Of a stretch of DNA of 64,000 nucleotides, positions 42,230 to 51,835 are shown one piece after another; positions within the stretch are counted from its first letter, which is position 1; each line of letters opens with the position of its first letter. Made by a program: the position numbers and the translations under genes. Location: positions 2,170,001 to 2,234,000 of the forward strand of contig NZ_CP095552.1 of the NCBI RefSeq assembly GCF_023078355.1. Direction: 5' to 3'. The notes beneath the pieces are model-generated. The model was given only the letters and a program-made list of their open reading frames with translations. It searched no databases and had not been told where the DNA came from. This stretch comes from Gordonia hongkongensis (lineage in GTDB: Bacteria > Actinomycetota > Actinomycetes > Mycobacteriales > Mycobacteriaceae).

Positions 42230-44828
42230 TCTCCTGCGCGTCGTAGGCGCGCGCCCGCAGCGAGCGGGCGACGCCGTCGCGGCCCTCGGAGATCAGCCGC
42301 TTCAGCGCAGACGGGTGGTCCCCGGACAGGAAGTCCTCGGCGAGGTCGAGGGCATGCTGCGACATCGCCCAACTCGGGTACAGGCCGATGACGACGGTCT
42401 GCGCGACCTCGCTCGACCGGCGTGCCCACACCTTCGGAACCGCCTCGAAGTACTTCTCCACGTAGGGCTCGAGGAGTTCGCCCTGGCCGGGACGGGCGAA
42501 TCCGCCGATCATGGTGCGGGTGTACACATTCGACAACGAGTCGTCCTCGATGGCGCGAGTCCAGGTGTCCGCCTTGGCCTCTGCCAGCGGACGCGCCGCC
42601 CGCGCCAGCGCCGCCGAACGCGTGCCGGTGGCGGTGTTGTCCCGCTCGGCCTCGGCGTCGATGACCGGGGTCGACTCCGGGTCGGTGTCGATCGCCCCGG
42701 CTGTGGCCAGCGCGGTCACCAGCTTCCACCGCAGGTCCGTGTCGACGGCGAGACCCTCGAGCCCGTGGTCGGCGGGATCCGCGCCCTCGAGCAGCGCCCG
42801 GGCCACCTCGGTGTGGTCGTCGTTGATAAGGCCGCCGAGCCAGGTGTTGACGAACGCCAGCTGATGGTCGGAACCCGGCTCGGCCGCGCGGGCGAGTTCG
42901 AGCATGCGCGAGCTGAATCCGGGACGGCCCGTGGTGGCCGCCCACTCCGGGTCGGCATAGGATTCGATGGCGGTCGTCGCCTGCAGCAGAACTCGTTGCA
43001 CCACACCGATTTCCGACTCCCCAGCGATGCCCTGCCGAACGAGTTCGACGAAGTCACGGGCACGCATCTCGGCCTGACGGGTCATCTCCCACGCCGCCGA
43101 CCAGACCAGGGTGCGCGGCATCGGATCGCTGATGTCGCCGATCCGGGCGGTCGCCGTCGCCAGCGACTCCGGATCGAGCCGAACCGAGGCGTAGGTGAGG
43201 TCACCGTCGTTGAGCAGCACCAGATCTCCACGATGCACACCGACGAGGTCGGCGACGTCGGTGCGCTCGCCCTCGATGTCGAGTTCCACACTGTGCGTCT
43301 GCTCGATGGCACCGGATCCGTTGTCGGCGTAGACACCGACGCGCAGTCGGTGTACCCGGGTCTCGCCGGCGCCCGGGGCGGCGCCGTCCTGGACGATGGT
43401 GAACCGCGTGAAGGCGCCGGAGTCGTCGACCTCGAAGTCGGGCCGGATGACGTTGATGCCCGTGGTGCGCAACCACTGGTCGCCCCAGTCCGACAGGTCC
43501 CGGCCCGACGACTTCTCCAATGCGCCGAGGAGATCGGCGAAGGTGGCGTTGCCGAACTGGTGCGCGGCGAAGTAGCTGCGCAACCCGGCGAGGAAGTCCT
43601 CGAGGCCCACGTAGGCGACCAGCTGCTTGAGGACCGACGCGCCCTTGGCGTAGGTGATGCCGTCGAAGTTGACCTCGACGGCCGCGATGTCGGGGATGTC
43701 GGCCGCGACCGGGTGGGTCGAGGGCAGCTGGTCCTGCCGGTAGGCCCAGGACTTCTCGACGTTGGCGAATGTCGTCCAGGCGCTGGCGTATTCGGTCGCC
43801 TCGGCCTGGCACAGCACGGACGCGAAGGTCGCGAACGACTCGTTGAGCCACAGATCATCCCACCACTGCATGGTGACCAGGTCGCCGAACCACATGTGGG
43901 CCATCTCGTGCAGGACGGTCTCGGCGCGGCGCTCGTAGAGGTACTTGGTCACGCGGGACCGGAAGACGTAGTCCTCGAGGAAGGTCACGGCGCCGGCGTT
44001 CTCCATCGCGCCGGCGTTGAACTCGGGGACGAACAGCTGGTCGTATTTGCCGAAGGCGTAAGGGATCCCGAAGTTCTGGTGGTAGAAGCCGAAGCCCTGT
44101 TTGGTCTCGGTGAACAGGCGCTCGGCGTCCATGTGCTCGGCGAGCGATGCGCGGCAGTAGATGCCGAGCGGGATGTCGCCGTGCTCGTCGGAGTAGACGT
44201 CGGTCCACTCCGCATACGGCCCCGCGATGAGCGCGACCAGATAGGTGCTCATAGGTACTGTTTCCCGGAAGCGGTGCACCACAGTGGATGTGGAGCCGTC
44301 CGGTTCGCCAGGGGCCTCCGCGTGCGCGGCGTTGGAGATGACCTTCCAGTCCGCGGGAGCGGTGACGGTCACCGTGTAGGTCGCCTTGAGATCGGGCTGA
44401 TCGAAGCAGGCGAACATCCGCTTGGCGTCGGCCGTCTCGAACTGTGAGTACAGGTACACCGAGTCGTCGGACTGGTCGACGAAGCGGTGCAGACCTTCGC
44501 CGGTGTTGGAGTACGCGCAGTCGGCGACCACAGTGAGCGTGTTCTCGGCGGCGAGGCCCGACAGCGGGATACCCACTGATTCGTCGAAACCGGAGACGTC
44601 GAGGTCGGCTCCGTTGAGGGTGGCCGAGATCAGGGTGGGTGCCACGAGATCGACGAACGTCTCGCTGCCCTCCGTCGCGGTGAACCGCACCGTCGTCGTC
44701 GAGCGGAAGGTCTCGGTCCCGGGCGCCCCGGAACCGTCGGTGAGGTCGAGGTCGATCTGGTAGTTCGACACGTCGAGAATCGCTGCGCGGTCGCGGGCCT
44801 GGTCTCTGGTGAGGTTCGGAGCAGTCAC
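42225..44828 (-). CDS. pepN: Aminopeptidase N
   Basis: An 867-residue M1 metallopeptidase, close to the mycobacterial ~861. Visible are the exopeptidase motif GAMEN, the zinc site HEMAH with a glutamate 19 residues later (LWLNE), and the catalytic tyrosine region in the following helices; a long C-terminal helical domain follows. It removes N-terminal residues from peptides in the cytoplasm. The GTG at 44828 (before TAPNLTRDQARDR) is the family start; the open frame extends 14 codons further without similarity. It lies 19 bp after the tandem-TetR gene on the same strand. Confidence 0.95.
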   Translation of the reverse strand: MTAPNLTRDQARDRAAILDVSNYQIDLDLTDGSGAPGTETFRSTTTVRFTATEGSETFVDLVAPTLISATLNGADLDVSGFDESVGIPLSGLAAENTLTVVADCAYSNTGEGLHRFVDQSDDSVYLYSQFETADAKRMFACFDQPDLKATYTVTVTAPADWKVISNAAHAEAPGEPDGSTSTVVHRFRETVPMSTYLVALIAGPYAEWTDVYSDEHGDIPLGIYCRASLAEHMDAERLFTETKQGFGFYHQNFGIPYAFGKYDQLFVPEFNAGAMENAGAVTFLEDYVFRSRVTKYLYERRAETVLHEMAHMWFGDLVTMQWWDDLWLNESFATFASVLCQAEATEYASAWTTFANVEKSWAYRQDQLPSTHPVAADIPDIAAVEVNFDGITYAKGASVLKQLVAYVGLEDFLAGLRSYFAAHQFGNATFADLLGALEKSSGRDLSDWGDQWLRTTGINVIRPDFEVDDSGAFTRFTIVQDGAAPGAGETRVHRLRVGVYADNGSGAIEQTHSVELDIEGERTDVADLVGVHRGDLVLLNDGDLTYASVRLDPESLATATARIGDISDPMPRTLVWSAAWEMTRQAEMRARDFVELVRQGIAGESEIGVVQRVLLQATTAIESYADPEWAATTGRPGFSSRMLELARAAEPGSDHQLAFVNTWLGGLINDDHTEVARALLEGADPADHGLEGLAVDTDLRWKLVTALATAGAIDTDPESTPVIDAEAERDNTATGTRSAALARAARPLAEAKADTWTRAIEDDSLSNVYTRTMIGGFARPGQGELLEPYVEKYFEAVPKVWARRSSEVAQTVVIGLYPSWAMSQHALDLAEDFLSGDHPSALKRLISEGRDGVARSLRARAYDAQES

Positions 44829-44847
44829 GCAGGCCAGCTTATCCAGG

Positions 44848-46113
44848 TCAGGACTCCGGCGGTGCTCCACGCAGTCCGGTGGGGTTCAGGATCGCCCGTG
44901 CGATCGTCTCGAGTTCGGCGGTGACCCCGGGCCGGGACCGCAGCTGCGGCGACTCGATGATCTCGCACGCGTAGCCGAACAACGCCTGGGCGAGCGCATT
45001 CGCGTCGGCCGCGGTCAGCAGTGGGTTACGGGACCGGATTGCGTCGATCCATTCGGCCCGGTAATCCGTCTGCGCGTTCCGGAGCTGCGTCTGCTCGGTG
45101 TCCGGCAGATACATGAGGTCGCTGGTGAAGACGGGCATGATGCGGCCGTGGACGTCGAGTGCGTACTCGACGAAGACGCGGATGAGCACGTCGAGGGGGT
45201 CGTCGGAACCGGCGCGGCTCAACGCATGGGCGGTGACGTAGAGGATTCCCTGCACGCCGCGCCACAGAACGGCCAGCAGGAGATCGGATTTGCCCGACAC
45301 CTCCTGATAGAGCGTCGCGATCGAGACGTCGGCCGTGCGGGCGATCTCGTCGATCCGGACGTCGGGGAACCCCCGCTCGGAGAACAACTGGGTGGCGGCG
45401 TCGAGAATCCGCTCGCGACGGGAGGCGGGGCGACGGTGCGCGGGCGCGCGCTCGGCATCGGGGCCAGGCTCCGGTGGCCTCGGCAACCGGCACGCGAAGA
45501 TCGAGTCCGCCACGGCGCGCTGAACCTCCATGAGGCGGGCGGGCGACAAGGAGCCCCGCATCCCGGAGGTGTTGGAGTACACGCTGAGTGCAGCGGCACC
45601 CAGCATCGCCGCGTCCGACGGCGCGACGTCGGGACGCGCCGCTGCGACCAGTGCGGCGAAGTGCTCACTCAACTGGGCGAAGTATCCGCGCATGACGTCG
45701 AGTTCGGCCGGCTGCAGATGCCGTTGTTCGCGGCGCCACAGCGTCGAGACATCCCGATGCGCGGTGAGATCGCCGAGGCCGTCGAGGAGTAGCGAGAGCT
45801 GCTCGTCCGGCGAGCGGCCGTGCTCCTCGGCGTCGGCCATGAGTGTCGCGACGAGCTCCACCTGCGTCGTCAGCGCTTGCGAGAGGATGTCGTGTTTGCC
45901 GGGGAAATGTCGGTACACCGCCGGCCCGGTGAGACCGACCGCGGCGCCGATCTGCTCGATGCTGACGTTTCGGAATCCCGCGTCCTGGAACAGTCTTGTG
46001 GCGGCCCGGACGATCTGTGTCGAGCGCTGTCCGAGAGATCGGGGTTCGAGCGGCCGGAGACGCGCGCCCACCCGGGCGGGTTCGTCCGGATCGGACGGTG
46101 GCGACGACGGCAT
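44848..46113 (-). CDS. Tandem TetR-family regulator (two TetR units in one chain)
   Basis: A 421-residue protein with two complete TetR modules. The first N-terminal HTH is [20 protein letters not shown] followed by [22 protein letters not shown] (about 30-75). The second is [20 protein letters not shown], then [19 protein letters not shown] (about 225-275). Each is followed by a ligand-type helical domain. TetR proteins normally act as dimers of ~200-residue chains, so this fusion could place both DNA-binding domains in one polypeptide. GAGG lies 7 nt before the ATG. It precedes pepN and is divergent from the DsbA-like gene. Targets and ligand are unknown. Confidence 0.88.
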   Translation of the reverse strand: MPSSPPSDPDEPARVGARLRPLEPRSLGQRSTQIVRAATRLFQDAGFRNVSIEQIGAAVGLTGPAVYRHFPGKHDILSQALTTQVELVATLMADAEEHGRSPDEQLSLLLDGLGDLTAHRDVSTLWRREQRHLQPAELDVMRGYFAQLSEHFAALVAAARPDVAPSDAAMLGAAALSVYSNTSGMRGSLSPARLMEVQRAVADSIFACRLPRPPEPGPDAERAPAHRRPASRRERILDAATQLFSERGFPDVRIDEIARTADVSIATLYQEVSGKSDLLLAVLWRGVQGILYVTAHALSRAGSDDPLDVLIRVFVEYALDVHGRIMPVFTSDLMYLPDTEQTQLRNAQTDYRAEWIDAIRSRNPLLTAADANALAQALFGYACEIIESPQLRSRPGVTAELETIARAILNPTGLRGAPPES

Positions 46114-46307
46114 CCCGGGTCCTCTTCCTCGGCGGTTCTTGCACCATCTCACACCGTGCCCGGACCGGGCCCCGCGAATCCACAGCGCCGGCGACTGCTC
46201 CGCGCATCGGGAACAGTTCGAACCGCCGGGGTGTTGAGCCGTCCGACGGCGCCACCGGCCGATCGTCGGCGGCACGTGTTCAATGTCGACTCTCGAGAGG
46301 ATGTTCC

Positions 46308-46928
46308 ATGTCAGAGCAGGCCCAGCCCACCGATCGCGTCGATTTCTGGTTCGACCCGCTCTGCCCGTGGTGCTGGATCACCTCACGCTGGATCCTCGAG
46401 GCCGAGAAGGTCCGGCCGATCGAGGTCAATTTCCACATCATGAGCCTCGCCGTCCTCAACGAGGGCAAGGACATCCCCGAGGAGTACCGCGAGGGCCTCA
46501 AGCACGCCTGGCGTCCGGTCCGGGTCATCGCCGCCGCCGCCGCGCAGAAGGGTGACGAGATCCTGGCGCCGCTGTACACGGCGATGGGGACCCGCATCCA
46601 CAACCAGGGCATCAAGGATCTCGACGAGGTCATCGCGGGCGCGCTCGAGGAGATCGGCCTCGACGCCTCGCTCGCCGAGGCCGCCGACGGCACCGAGTTC
46701 GACGAGGTCATCCGCGAGAGCCACCACGCCGGGATGGACAAGGTGGGCGACGATGTCGGGACGCCCACCATCCACGTCAACGACGTCGCCTTCTTCGGCC
46801 CCGTGTTGTCGCGGATCCCGCGTGGTGAGGACGCCGGGACGGTGTGGGACGGTGCGCGCGCACTCGCGTCCTACCCCCACTTCTTCGAGCTCAAGCGGAC
46901 GCGCAACGAGGATCCGCAGTTCGACTGA
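46308..46928 (+). CDS. Mycothiol-linked DsbA-like oxidoreductase (Rv2466c-like)
   Basis: A 206-residue thioredoxin-fold protein with active site [14 protein letters not shown] near residues 15-28 and an inserted helical domain, ending [23 protein letters not shown] with the cis-Pro in GTPT. No signal peptide is present, so it acts in the cytoplasm. The M. tuberculosis orthologue is a mycothiol-dependent nitroreductase/reductase. GAGAGG lies 8 nt before the ATG at 46308. It supports mycothiol chemistry in this organism, relevant to the third arsC. Confidence 0.9.
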   Translation: MSEQAQPTDRVDFWFDPLCPWCWITSRWILEAEKVRPIEVNFHIMSLAVLNEGKDIPEEYREGLKHAWRPVRVIAAAAAQKGDEILAPLYTAMGTRIHNQGIKDLDEVIAGALEEIGLDASLAEAADGTEFDEVIRESHHAGMDKVGDDVGTPTIHVNDVAFFGPVLSRIPRGEDAGTVWDGARALASYPHFFELKRTRNEDPQFD

Positions 46929-46961
46929 TCGGGTTCGGTTGCGCGACAGCGGTTCCGTACG

Positions 46962-48008
46962 TCAGAAGCGTGGTGGCGGTTCGATGCCGTTGGGCAGTCC
47001 GTCGGGCGCGAGCGTCGCCGGATGGGGAGGCGGCGGCACCGCCACCACGTTTCCGCTCCCGACGCCCCGGACGATCTGGCTCGGACGCAGCAGCATCGCC
47101 CCCGCGCGGGTCCGGTCGCGAAGTGCGGCTGCCCGCCAGGTCAGCACCGGATGCGACGACATCGCGTTGGTCAGAAAGGTGAAGAACCCGCGCTCGTGGG
47201 TCGCCCGGTCGGCGAACTGGTCGAAGTCCACCGCCGAGAGCATGTACTTGCCGGCGGCCAGGACACCCATCGCCCCGGGCGCCCCACCGGGTCTGGCGTA
47301 GTACCCGTAGTTGTCCGCGCTGTACTCCTGCGCGCGGGACAGGGCGGCGCCGAGCACCGGGATGTTCATGCCGACGATCGTCGACAGCTGTCGCCAGTAC
47401 GAGGTGTGCCCGGCGGCGATGTGCCCGACCTCGTGGCCGATGATGAACTCGAGCGCCTGCGGGTCCTGGGCGGCGCCGCCCACCTCGAACAGGTCGGAGT
47501 ACACGACGACGAATCGCCGGAACCCGTGCCCGGAGGCGAATGCGTTGATCGCTCCGTTGCCGAGGACGACGTAGGCATCCGGCACGTACTCCAGTCCGAA
47601 GCGGGCTGCGGCTTCGACGACCATCCGGTGTCCGGCGGGGAACTGGGTCGGCGTCATCTGTACGCCGTTGACCCGCGGTGATGCATAGGTCAGGCCGCGG
47701 ATCACGAACAGCAGGAGCGGAAACAGCAACGCGCCCAACAGGAGTTGATCGAGGGTGCCCAGCGCCACGAGGACGATGATCGCCGCGTACCCGAGCACCG
47801 TCGCGAGGATCACCAGCACGAGGGTGGGGATCTCCCAGGGGTGCAGCCGCGGCCGCGCGGCGTAGTGCGCCGGGCGCAGCCACCGTCGACCGGGATCGGC
47901 CGGCGCGGGTGGCGGCGGGTCGGCGACACCGGGCACGTTGGGGATCGGCGCCCCGGAGGCGGGTGTGCCGGCGGCCGGCTCGCGGGGGACGGGCAGGGGC
48001 GTGTCCAC
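46962..48008 (-). CDS. M48-family membrane zinc metallopeptidase
   Basis: A 348-residue protein with a Pro-rich cytosolic N-terminus (~1-55), two membrane segments (about 58-110) and a catalytic domain with FIIGHEVGHIAAGH; the third zinc ligand is probably the Glu of RAQEYSAD. It resembles HtpX-like housekeeping proteases. It starts with GTG at 48008, 22 bp from the divergent rpiB start. Substrates are unknown, though membrane-protein quality control is typical of the family. Confidence 0.9.
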   Translation of the reverse strand: MDTPLPVPREPAAGTPASGAPIPNVPGVADPPPPAPADPGRRWLRPAHYAARPRLHPWEIPTLVLVILATVLGYAAIIVLVALGTLDQLLLGALLFPLLLFVIRGLTYASPRVNGVQMTPTQFPAGHRMVVEAAARFGLEYVPDAYVVLGNGAINAFASGHGFRRFVVVYSDLFEVGGAAQDPQALEFIIGHEVGHIAAGHTSYWRQLSTIVGMNIPVLGAALSRAQEYSADNYGYYARPGGAPGAMGVLAAGKYMLSAVDFDQFADRATHERGFFTFLTNAMSSHPVLTWRAAALRDRTRAGAMLLRPSQIVRGVGSGNVVAVPPPPHPATLAPDGLPNGIEPPPRF

Positions 48009-48018
48009 GCCCTCAATC

Positions 48019-48024
48019 TATAGT
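48019..48024 (+). promoter_or_regulatory. Candidate -10 box of rpiB, leaderless transcript
   Basis: TATAGT ends 6 bp before the rpiB ATG at 48031. That spacing would place the transcription start at or next to the A of ATG. There is no ribosome site in the short gap. Confidence 0.45.
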
Positions 48025-48030
48025 GACGCC

Positions 48031-48513
48031 ATGCGTGTCTACCTCGGTGCCGACCATGCCGGATTCGAACTCAAGAACCAGATCGCAGACCACCTCCAGG
48101 CCACCGGCCACGAGGTCGTGGACTGCGGTGCCCACGAGATGGACCCCGCCGACGACTACCCGGCGTTCTGCATCGCCGCCGCGGCCAAGACCGTCGCCGA
48201 CCCCGGCAGCCTGGGAATCGTCCTCGGCGGCAGCGGCAACGGCGAACAGATCGCCGCGAACAAGGTCCCCGGCGCGCGCTGCGCACTCGCCTGGAGCGTC
48301 GAGACCGCCCAGCTCGCCCGTCAGCACAACAACGCACAGCTCATCGGCATCGGCGGCCGGATGCACAGCACCGCCGAGGCGCTGGCCATCGTCGACGCGT
48401 TCCTGGCCACCCCGTGGTCGGAAGAGGCGCGGCACCAGCGGCGCATCGACATCCTCGCGGAGTACGAGCGCACCGGCGAGGCTCCCGAGGTGCCGGGGGC
48501 CCCGGCCCAGTAG
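48031..48513 (+). CDS. rpiB: Ribose-5-phosphate isomerase B
   Basis: A 160-residue RpiB/LacAB-family enzyme: MRVYLGADHAGFELKNQIADHL, the phosphate-binding GGSGNGEQIAANKVPG and RCALAWSVETAQLARQHNNAQ. Mycobacterial-type RpiB uses Glu as general acid in GSGNGEQ, present here where other bacteria have Cys. It interconverts ribose-5-phosphate and ribulose-5-phosphate in the pentose phosphate pathway. It is followed 15 bp later by nei2, with which it is probably co-transcribed. Confidence 0.95.
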   Translation: MRVYLGADHAGFELKNQIADHLQATGHEVVDCGAHEMDPADDYPAFCIAAAAKTVADPGSLGIVLGGSGNGEQIAANKVPGARCALAWSVETAQLARQHNNAQLIGIGGRMHSTAEALAIVDAFLATPWSEEARHQRRIDILAEYERTGEAPEVPGAPAQ

Positions 48514-48528
48514 GTCTCGGCCGAGTCC

Positions 48529-49332
48529 GTGCCCGAGGGCCACACTCTCCATCGACTGGCCCGCCGGCAGCAGCGACTGTTCGGCGGGCAGCGGGTTCGC
48601 GTCAGCAGCCCGCAGGGTCGCTTCGCCGACGGTGCAGCGATGGTGGACGGACTCACCTTCCACGCGGCCGAGGCCTGGGGCAAGCATCTCGTCCATCGTT
48701 ACCGGGACGGGCGTGCCGAACGAATGGTGCACATCCACCTCGGGCTGTACGGCTCGTTCACCGAACTCGCGGTGCCCGTGCCGGAACCGGTCGGGCAGGT
48801 TCGACTCCGCATCGAGACCGAGACCGCCGGAACGGACCTTCGGGGTCCGACGGCGTGTGAGATCTACCACCCCGCCGATCTCGAGGCGTTGGTCGCCCGA
48901 CTCGGTCCGGATCCGCTGAGACGCGACGCCGACCCCGGCCGGGCATGGTCGGCGATCTCGCGGTCCGCGCGGCCCGTCGGCGCCCTGCTGATGGACCAGA
49001 AGGTCATCGCCGGGATCGGCAACGTGTATCGCGCCGAGATCCTCTTCCGCGCCGGCATCGATCCGATGAGACCCGGAAAGCGTGTTCTCCGAGACGAATT
49101 CGACGCTCTGTGGTCCGACCTGGTGACTCTCATGAAGATCGGCGTGCGTCGTGGACGCATTCACGTGATCCGGCCCGAAGACGATTCCGGGGCGCCGTCC
49201 TACGCCCCGAACCGTCCGCGGACCTACGTGTACCGGCGGGCGGGCGAGCCATGCCGGATCTGCGGGACACCCGTCCTGATCGCCGATCTGGAGGCCCGAA
49301 AACTGTATTGGTGTCCCGTCTGCCAGACCTGA
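48529..49332 (+). CDS. nei: Endonuclease VIII-like DNA glycosylase (Nei2)
   Basis: A 267-residue Fpg/Nei protein. The N-terminal catalytic PEGHT motif (Pro2, Glu3) is exposed after Met removal. The helix-two-turn-helix segment GALLMDQKVIAGIGNVYRAEILFRAG and a C-terminal zinc finger (CRICGTPV and CPVCQT) are intact. It excises oxidised pyrimidines in base-excision repair. The GTG start at 48529 lies 15 bp after rpiB. In mycobacteria rpiB and nei are also adjacent. Confidence 0.93.
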   Translation: MPEGHTLHRLARRQQRLFGGQRVRVSSPQGRFADGAAMVDGLTFHAAEAWGKHLVHRYRDGRAERMVHIHLGLYGSFTELAVPVPEPVGQVRLRIETETAGTDLRGPTACEIYHPADLEALVARLGPDPLRRDADPGRAWSAISRSARPVGALLMDQKVIAGIGNVYRAEILFRAGIDPMRPGKRVLRDEFDALWSDLVTLMKIGVRRGRIHVIRPEDDSGAPSYAPNRPRTYVYRRAGEPCRICGTPVLIADLEARKLYWCPVCQT

Positions 49333-49435
49333 CAGGTTACTGCCCGGTCGGTGTGGATAGCCGAACCTTAGTAGCATGTGCGGAGCCGTGAGGTTCTTAC
49401 TCATGCGAACGGTCGGGGAGACAAGAGGGGGCAGT

Positions 49436-49873
49436 GTGACAATCAGCGAAAGCATCCGGTCTCATGCCGGACTGATCTCGCGGGGCGAGGTGTCCCCACT
49501 CCGAGACGTACCTTTCCACGGCGCGGCCGACGCGCCGATCACCCGCCGTGTGCTGGTCGGTGGCGACCTTTTCCCGGAAGCCGAGAAACGCGTCGTGGCA
49601 CACGAGATGCGGGCCGTCTCGGCGGCTTCACGTGACTACTGCGAGCCGCACGTGCACGACTGCCCGGAGATCAACATCCTGCTGTCGCTCGACCGTCTGG
49701 TCTACGAGATCACGCTGGGGGACGAGGTCTACGAGGTCGAGGCGCCCGCCAGCATCTACATACCGGCCGGCCTGGTGCACAGCGCCAACGTGATCGAGGG
49801 CAGCGGTTTCTTCGTGGCGATCATCGAGACCGCCGACTACGTCGCCAAACCGCCACCGGCGCAAGCGTCCTGA
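49436..49873 (+). CDS. Cupin-domain protein
   Basis: A protein of ~145 residues with a single cupin barrel: CEPHVHDCPEINILLS has the HxH and later Glu metal ligands, and PASIYIPAGLVHSANVIEGS gives the second motif with His. No signal peptide is visible. Enzymatic or sensor function cannot be told apart. The GTG at 49436 is chosen from two overlapping candidates because AGGGGG lies ~5 nt upstream; upstream in-frame codons are less protein-like. It stands alone between nei and the hydrolase. Confidence 0.7.
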   Translation: MTISESIRSHAGLISRGEVSPLRDVPFHGAADAPITRRVLVGGDLFPEAEKRVVAHEMRAVSAASRDYCEPHVHDCPEINILLSLDRLVYEITLGDEVYEVEAPASIYIPAGLVHSANVIEGSGFFVAIIETADYVAKPPPAQAS

Positions 49874-49981
49874 TCGGTCACGGCTGCGAGGTGCGGGCCG
49901 CGGCGCCGTGACGCGGTCGAGGTGGGACTCTCAGGGAGCCCTCAGCGCTCCTGCGGGCGGTTCATACGTCCGGGACCCACC

Positions 49982-50935
49982 ATGGGTGAGGTGCAGCATG
50001 TCAAAACCCCGCCACGGCCCGGCGGGACGCCGACGATCACCGTCTTCGTGGTCGGCGGGACGGGGGAGTCGTACCCGGGTGATCCCCGGACCGAGGTGTC
50101 CGGGCTCCTCACCGGAGTGGCCGACGAACTCGATGACCGCTTCGACTGTCGGTGGATCGGATACCCCGCGAGCTATGGTCCCGCGCCGCGTCCGGGCGGG
50201 ATGAGTTTCGTCGAGAGCGTCGGGATCGGTGCGGGCCGACTGCGGGCGGCCATCCGCGCCACGGCAGGACCGGTCGCGCTGGTGGGTTACTCGCAGGGGG
50301 CCGTGGTCATCCGATCCGCGGTCGCCGATCTGGCGACCGGAGATGCCGAGAGTGCGTCCGACCTGGACCGGGTGCTCGGTGTCGGGTTGGTCGCCGACCC
50401 GCACCAGCCCCCGGGCGTGGTGCCCGGTTGCGACGGGTGGGGAGTCGCCGGCCCGGGAGCGGATCTACCGACCGGGCTGCCCGTGTACTGGGTGGGCGCG
50501 TCCCAGGACGTGATCTGCAACGCCGATGCGGACTCGCTTGTCCGCGACGTCGCCGACCTCACCGGCTCGATGACGCTGGCCGGGCTCGGCCGATGGGGGA
50601 GGAGTGCGTGGGATGTGTTGCGCGCCAACGACTTGCAGAACGCACGGCGGACATCGGTCCGGCCGGCGCAGTGGCGGCGCGACCCCGGGCGGATGCTGGC
50701 GGCGTGGCGTGAGGTCAGGTGCTACCTCCCGTCGCGCATCCGGGTGGGTGGTGTGTGGCTGACCAACGCCGTGGGTGGCCGGCACACGTCGTATCGGAGC
50801 GACCCCTATCGGCGGACCTCGGTCACCGATCCGGCGTCCACCGGTTGTCAGGTCATCGCCCAGTGGCTTCAGGTCCAGGCGACGTTCGCCGACCAGGCCG
50901 CCACCTGGTCACACGACAGAGGGCCGGTCACCTGA
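49982..50935 (+). CDS. Cutinase/lysin-B-like alpha/beta-hydrolase
   Basis: A 317-residue serine hydrolase: TITVFVVGGTGESYPGDPR first strand and oxyanion region, nucleophile elbow GYSQGAVV, and a later GLVADPHQPPGVVPGCDGWG region. The layout resembles PE-PPE/cutinase-type hydrolases and the mycolylarabinogalactan esterase LysB of actinobacterial phages. No clear signal peptide is present. No phage genes surround it, so it is probably a chromosomal enzyme of lipid or cell-envelope turnover. The ATG at 49982 is preferred over 49922 by similarity of the N-terminus. A hairpin enclosing its stop codon follows. Confidence 0.7.
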   Translation: MGEVQHVKTPPRPGGTPTITVFVVGGTGESYPGDPRTEVSGLLTGVADELDDRFDCRWIGYPASYGPAPRPGGMSFVESVGIGAGRLRAAIRATAGPVALVGYSQGAVVIRSAVADLATGDAESASDLDRVLGVGLVADPHQPPGVVPGCDGWGVAGPGADLPTGLPVYWVGASQDVICNADADSLVRDVADLTGSMTLAGLGRWGRSAWDVLRANDLQNARRTSVRPAQWRRDPGRMLAAWREVRCYLPSRIRVGGVWLTNAVGGRHTSYRSDPYRRTSVTDPASTGCQVIAQWLQVQATFADQAATWSHDRGPVT

Positions 50936-50950
50936 CGGTGACCGGCCCTC
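50919..50950. terminator. Hairpin terminator with the stop codon at its loop
   Basis: A perfect 14-bp stem (50919-50932 with 50937-50950) encloses the loop TGAC. The TGA stop of the hydrolase gene is in this loop. The hairpin also precedes the 3-prime end of the convergent L,D-transpeptidase, so it may work in both directions. Confidence 0.75.
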
Positions 50951-50965
50951 GTAGTCTGCTCGAGA

Positions 50966-51664
50966 CTAGGTGTTCTGATACTTCCCACCGATGGTGTTGC
51001 GCACCACGATCGGGGTGTTGCGGGGAACGTTGTCGTAGACCCACTTGGCGTGATCGTTGGTGACGTTGATGCAGCCGTGGCTCACGTTGCTGCGACCCTG
51101 CTGATTGACCGACCAGGGGGCGCCGTGGATGAAGATGCCGTCCCACGACATCCGGGTCGCGTACTCGACGTAGGTGCGGTAGCCCTCGGCGGAGTCGACC
51201 GGGACGCCGTACGTGGACGAGTCCATGTACATGTCGCGGTACTTCTCCTTGGTGTAGTACACGCCGTTCGAGGTGGGGTTCTTGTCCGAACCCATCGAGA
51301 TCGGCATCGTCCGGACGACCTTGCCGTTGTGCCACCAGGTGATGGTGTGGGTGTTGTCGTCGGCCAGGGCGATGTAACCGGTCTCGGTCTTGACGTTCGG
51401 GATGACCGGCCCGGCCGGCTTCTCCTCGGTCGTCGACGGCGGCGGCTGCGGAGCTTCGGGGGTGGTCGGCGCCGGCGGGGTCGGCAGACCGGGGACCGCG
51501 GGGATCTCGACCGGCGGCAGGCCGGGGATCACGGTGACCGGGACGGCGTTGGCGACGCCGGGAAGTGCGAGGGTCATGGCCAGGACGCCGAAGACGACAG
51601 CCGCGAGTCGTCGAGCCGAACGGCGGCGCGAGGCGCGCGGGGTCGGCAGGTGAGAGTTCAACAC
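50966..51664 (-). CDS. Secreted L,D-transpeptidase (YkuD domain)
   Basis: A 232-residue exported protein. The signal peptide (RRLAAVVFGVLAMTLALPG, then VANAVPV) is followed by a Pro-rich linker (~35-85) and a YkuD domain with the catalytic motif HGAPW...SHGCINV. It makes 3-3 peptidoglycan cross-links or anchors proteins. The GTG at 51664 is preferred because GAAGG lies 8 nt upstream and gives a standard signal; ATG codons at 51700 and 51778 lack comparable sites. It is simpler than the Ig-domain Ldt proteins of mycobacteria. A perfect CRP-like dyad lies ~170 bp upstream. Confidence 0.9.
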   Translation of the reverse strand: MLNSHLPTPRASRRRSARRLAAVVFGVLAMTLALPGVANAVPVTVIPGLPPVEIPAVPGLPTPPAPTTPEAPQPPPSTTEEKPAGPVIPNVKTETGYIALADDNTHTITWWHNGKVVRTMPISMGSDKNPTSNGVYYTKEKYRDMYMDSSTYGVPVDSAEGYRTYVEYATRMSWDGIFIHGAPWSVNQQGRSNVSHGCINVTNDHAKWVYDNVPRNTPIVVRNTIGGKYQNT

Positions 51665-51835
51665 AGGTCGTACCTTCGGTTCGATGGTTCGTTCGCGCAT
51701 CGGCCTGAGCGCGGAACCATCGTTACACAACCGTTGCCTTGGGTCCAAGGAGCGGGCCACGCCGAATGACGCCGCCATCGCGAACCCTCAGTACGACGTG
51801 GCAAAACCCGAGGTAGCGTCGTTGTCGACACCGAG

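Noticed and set aside
49982..50935. Prophage remnant around the LysB-like gene
   Set aside because: No other phage gene is found; neighbours are a cupin gene and an L,D-transpeptidase.
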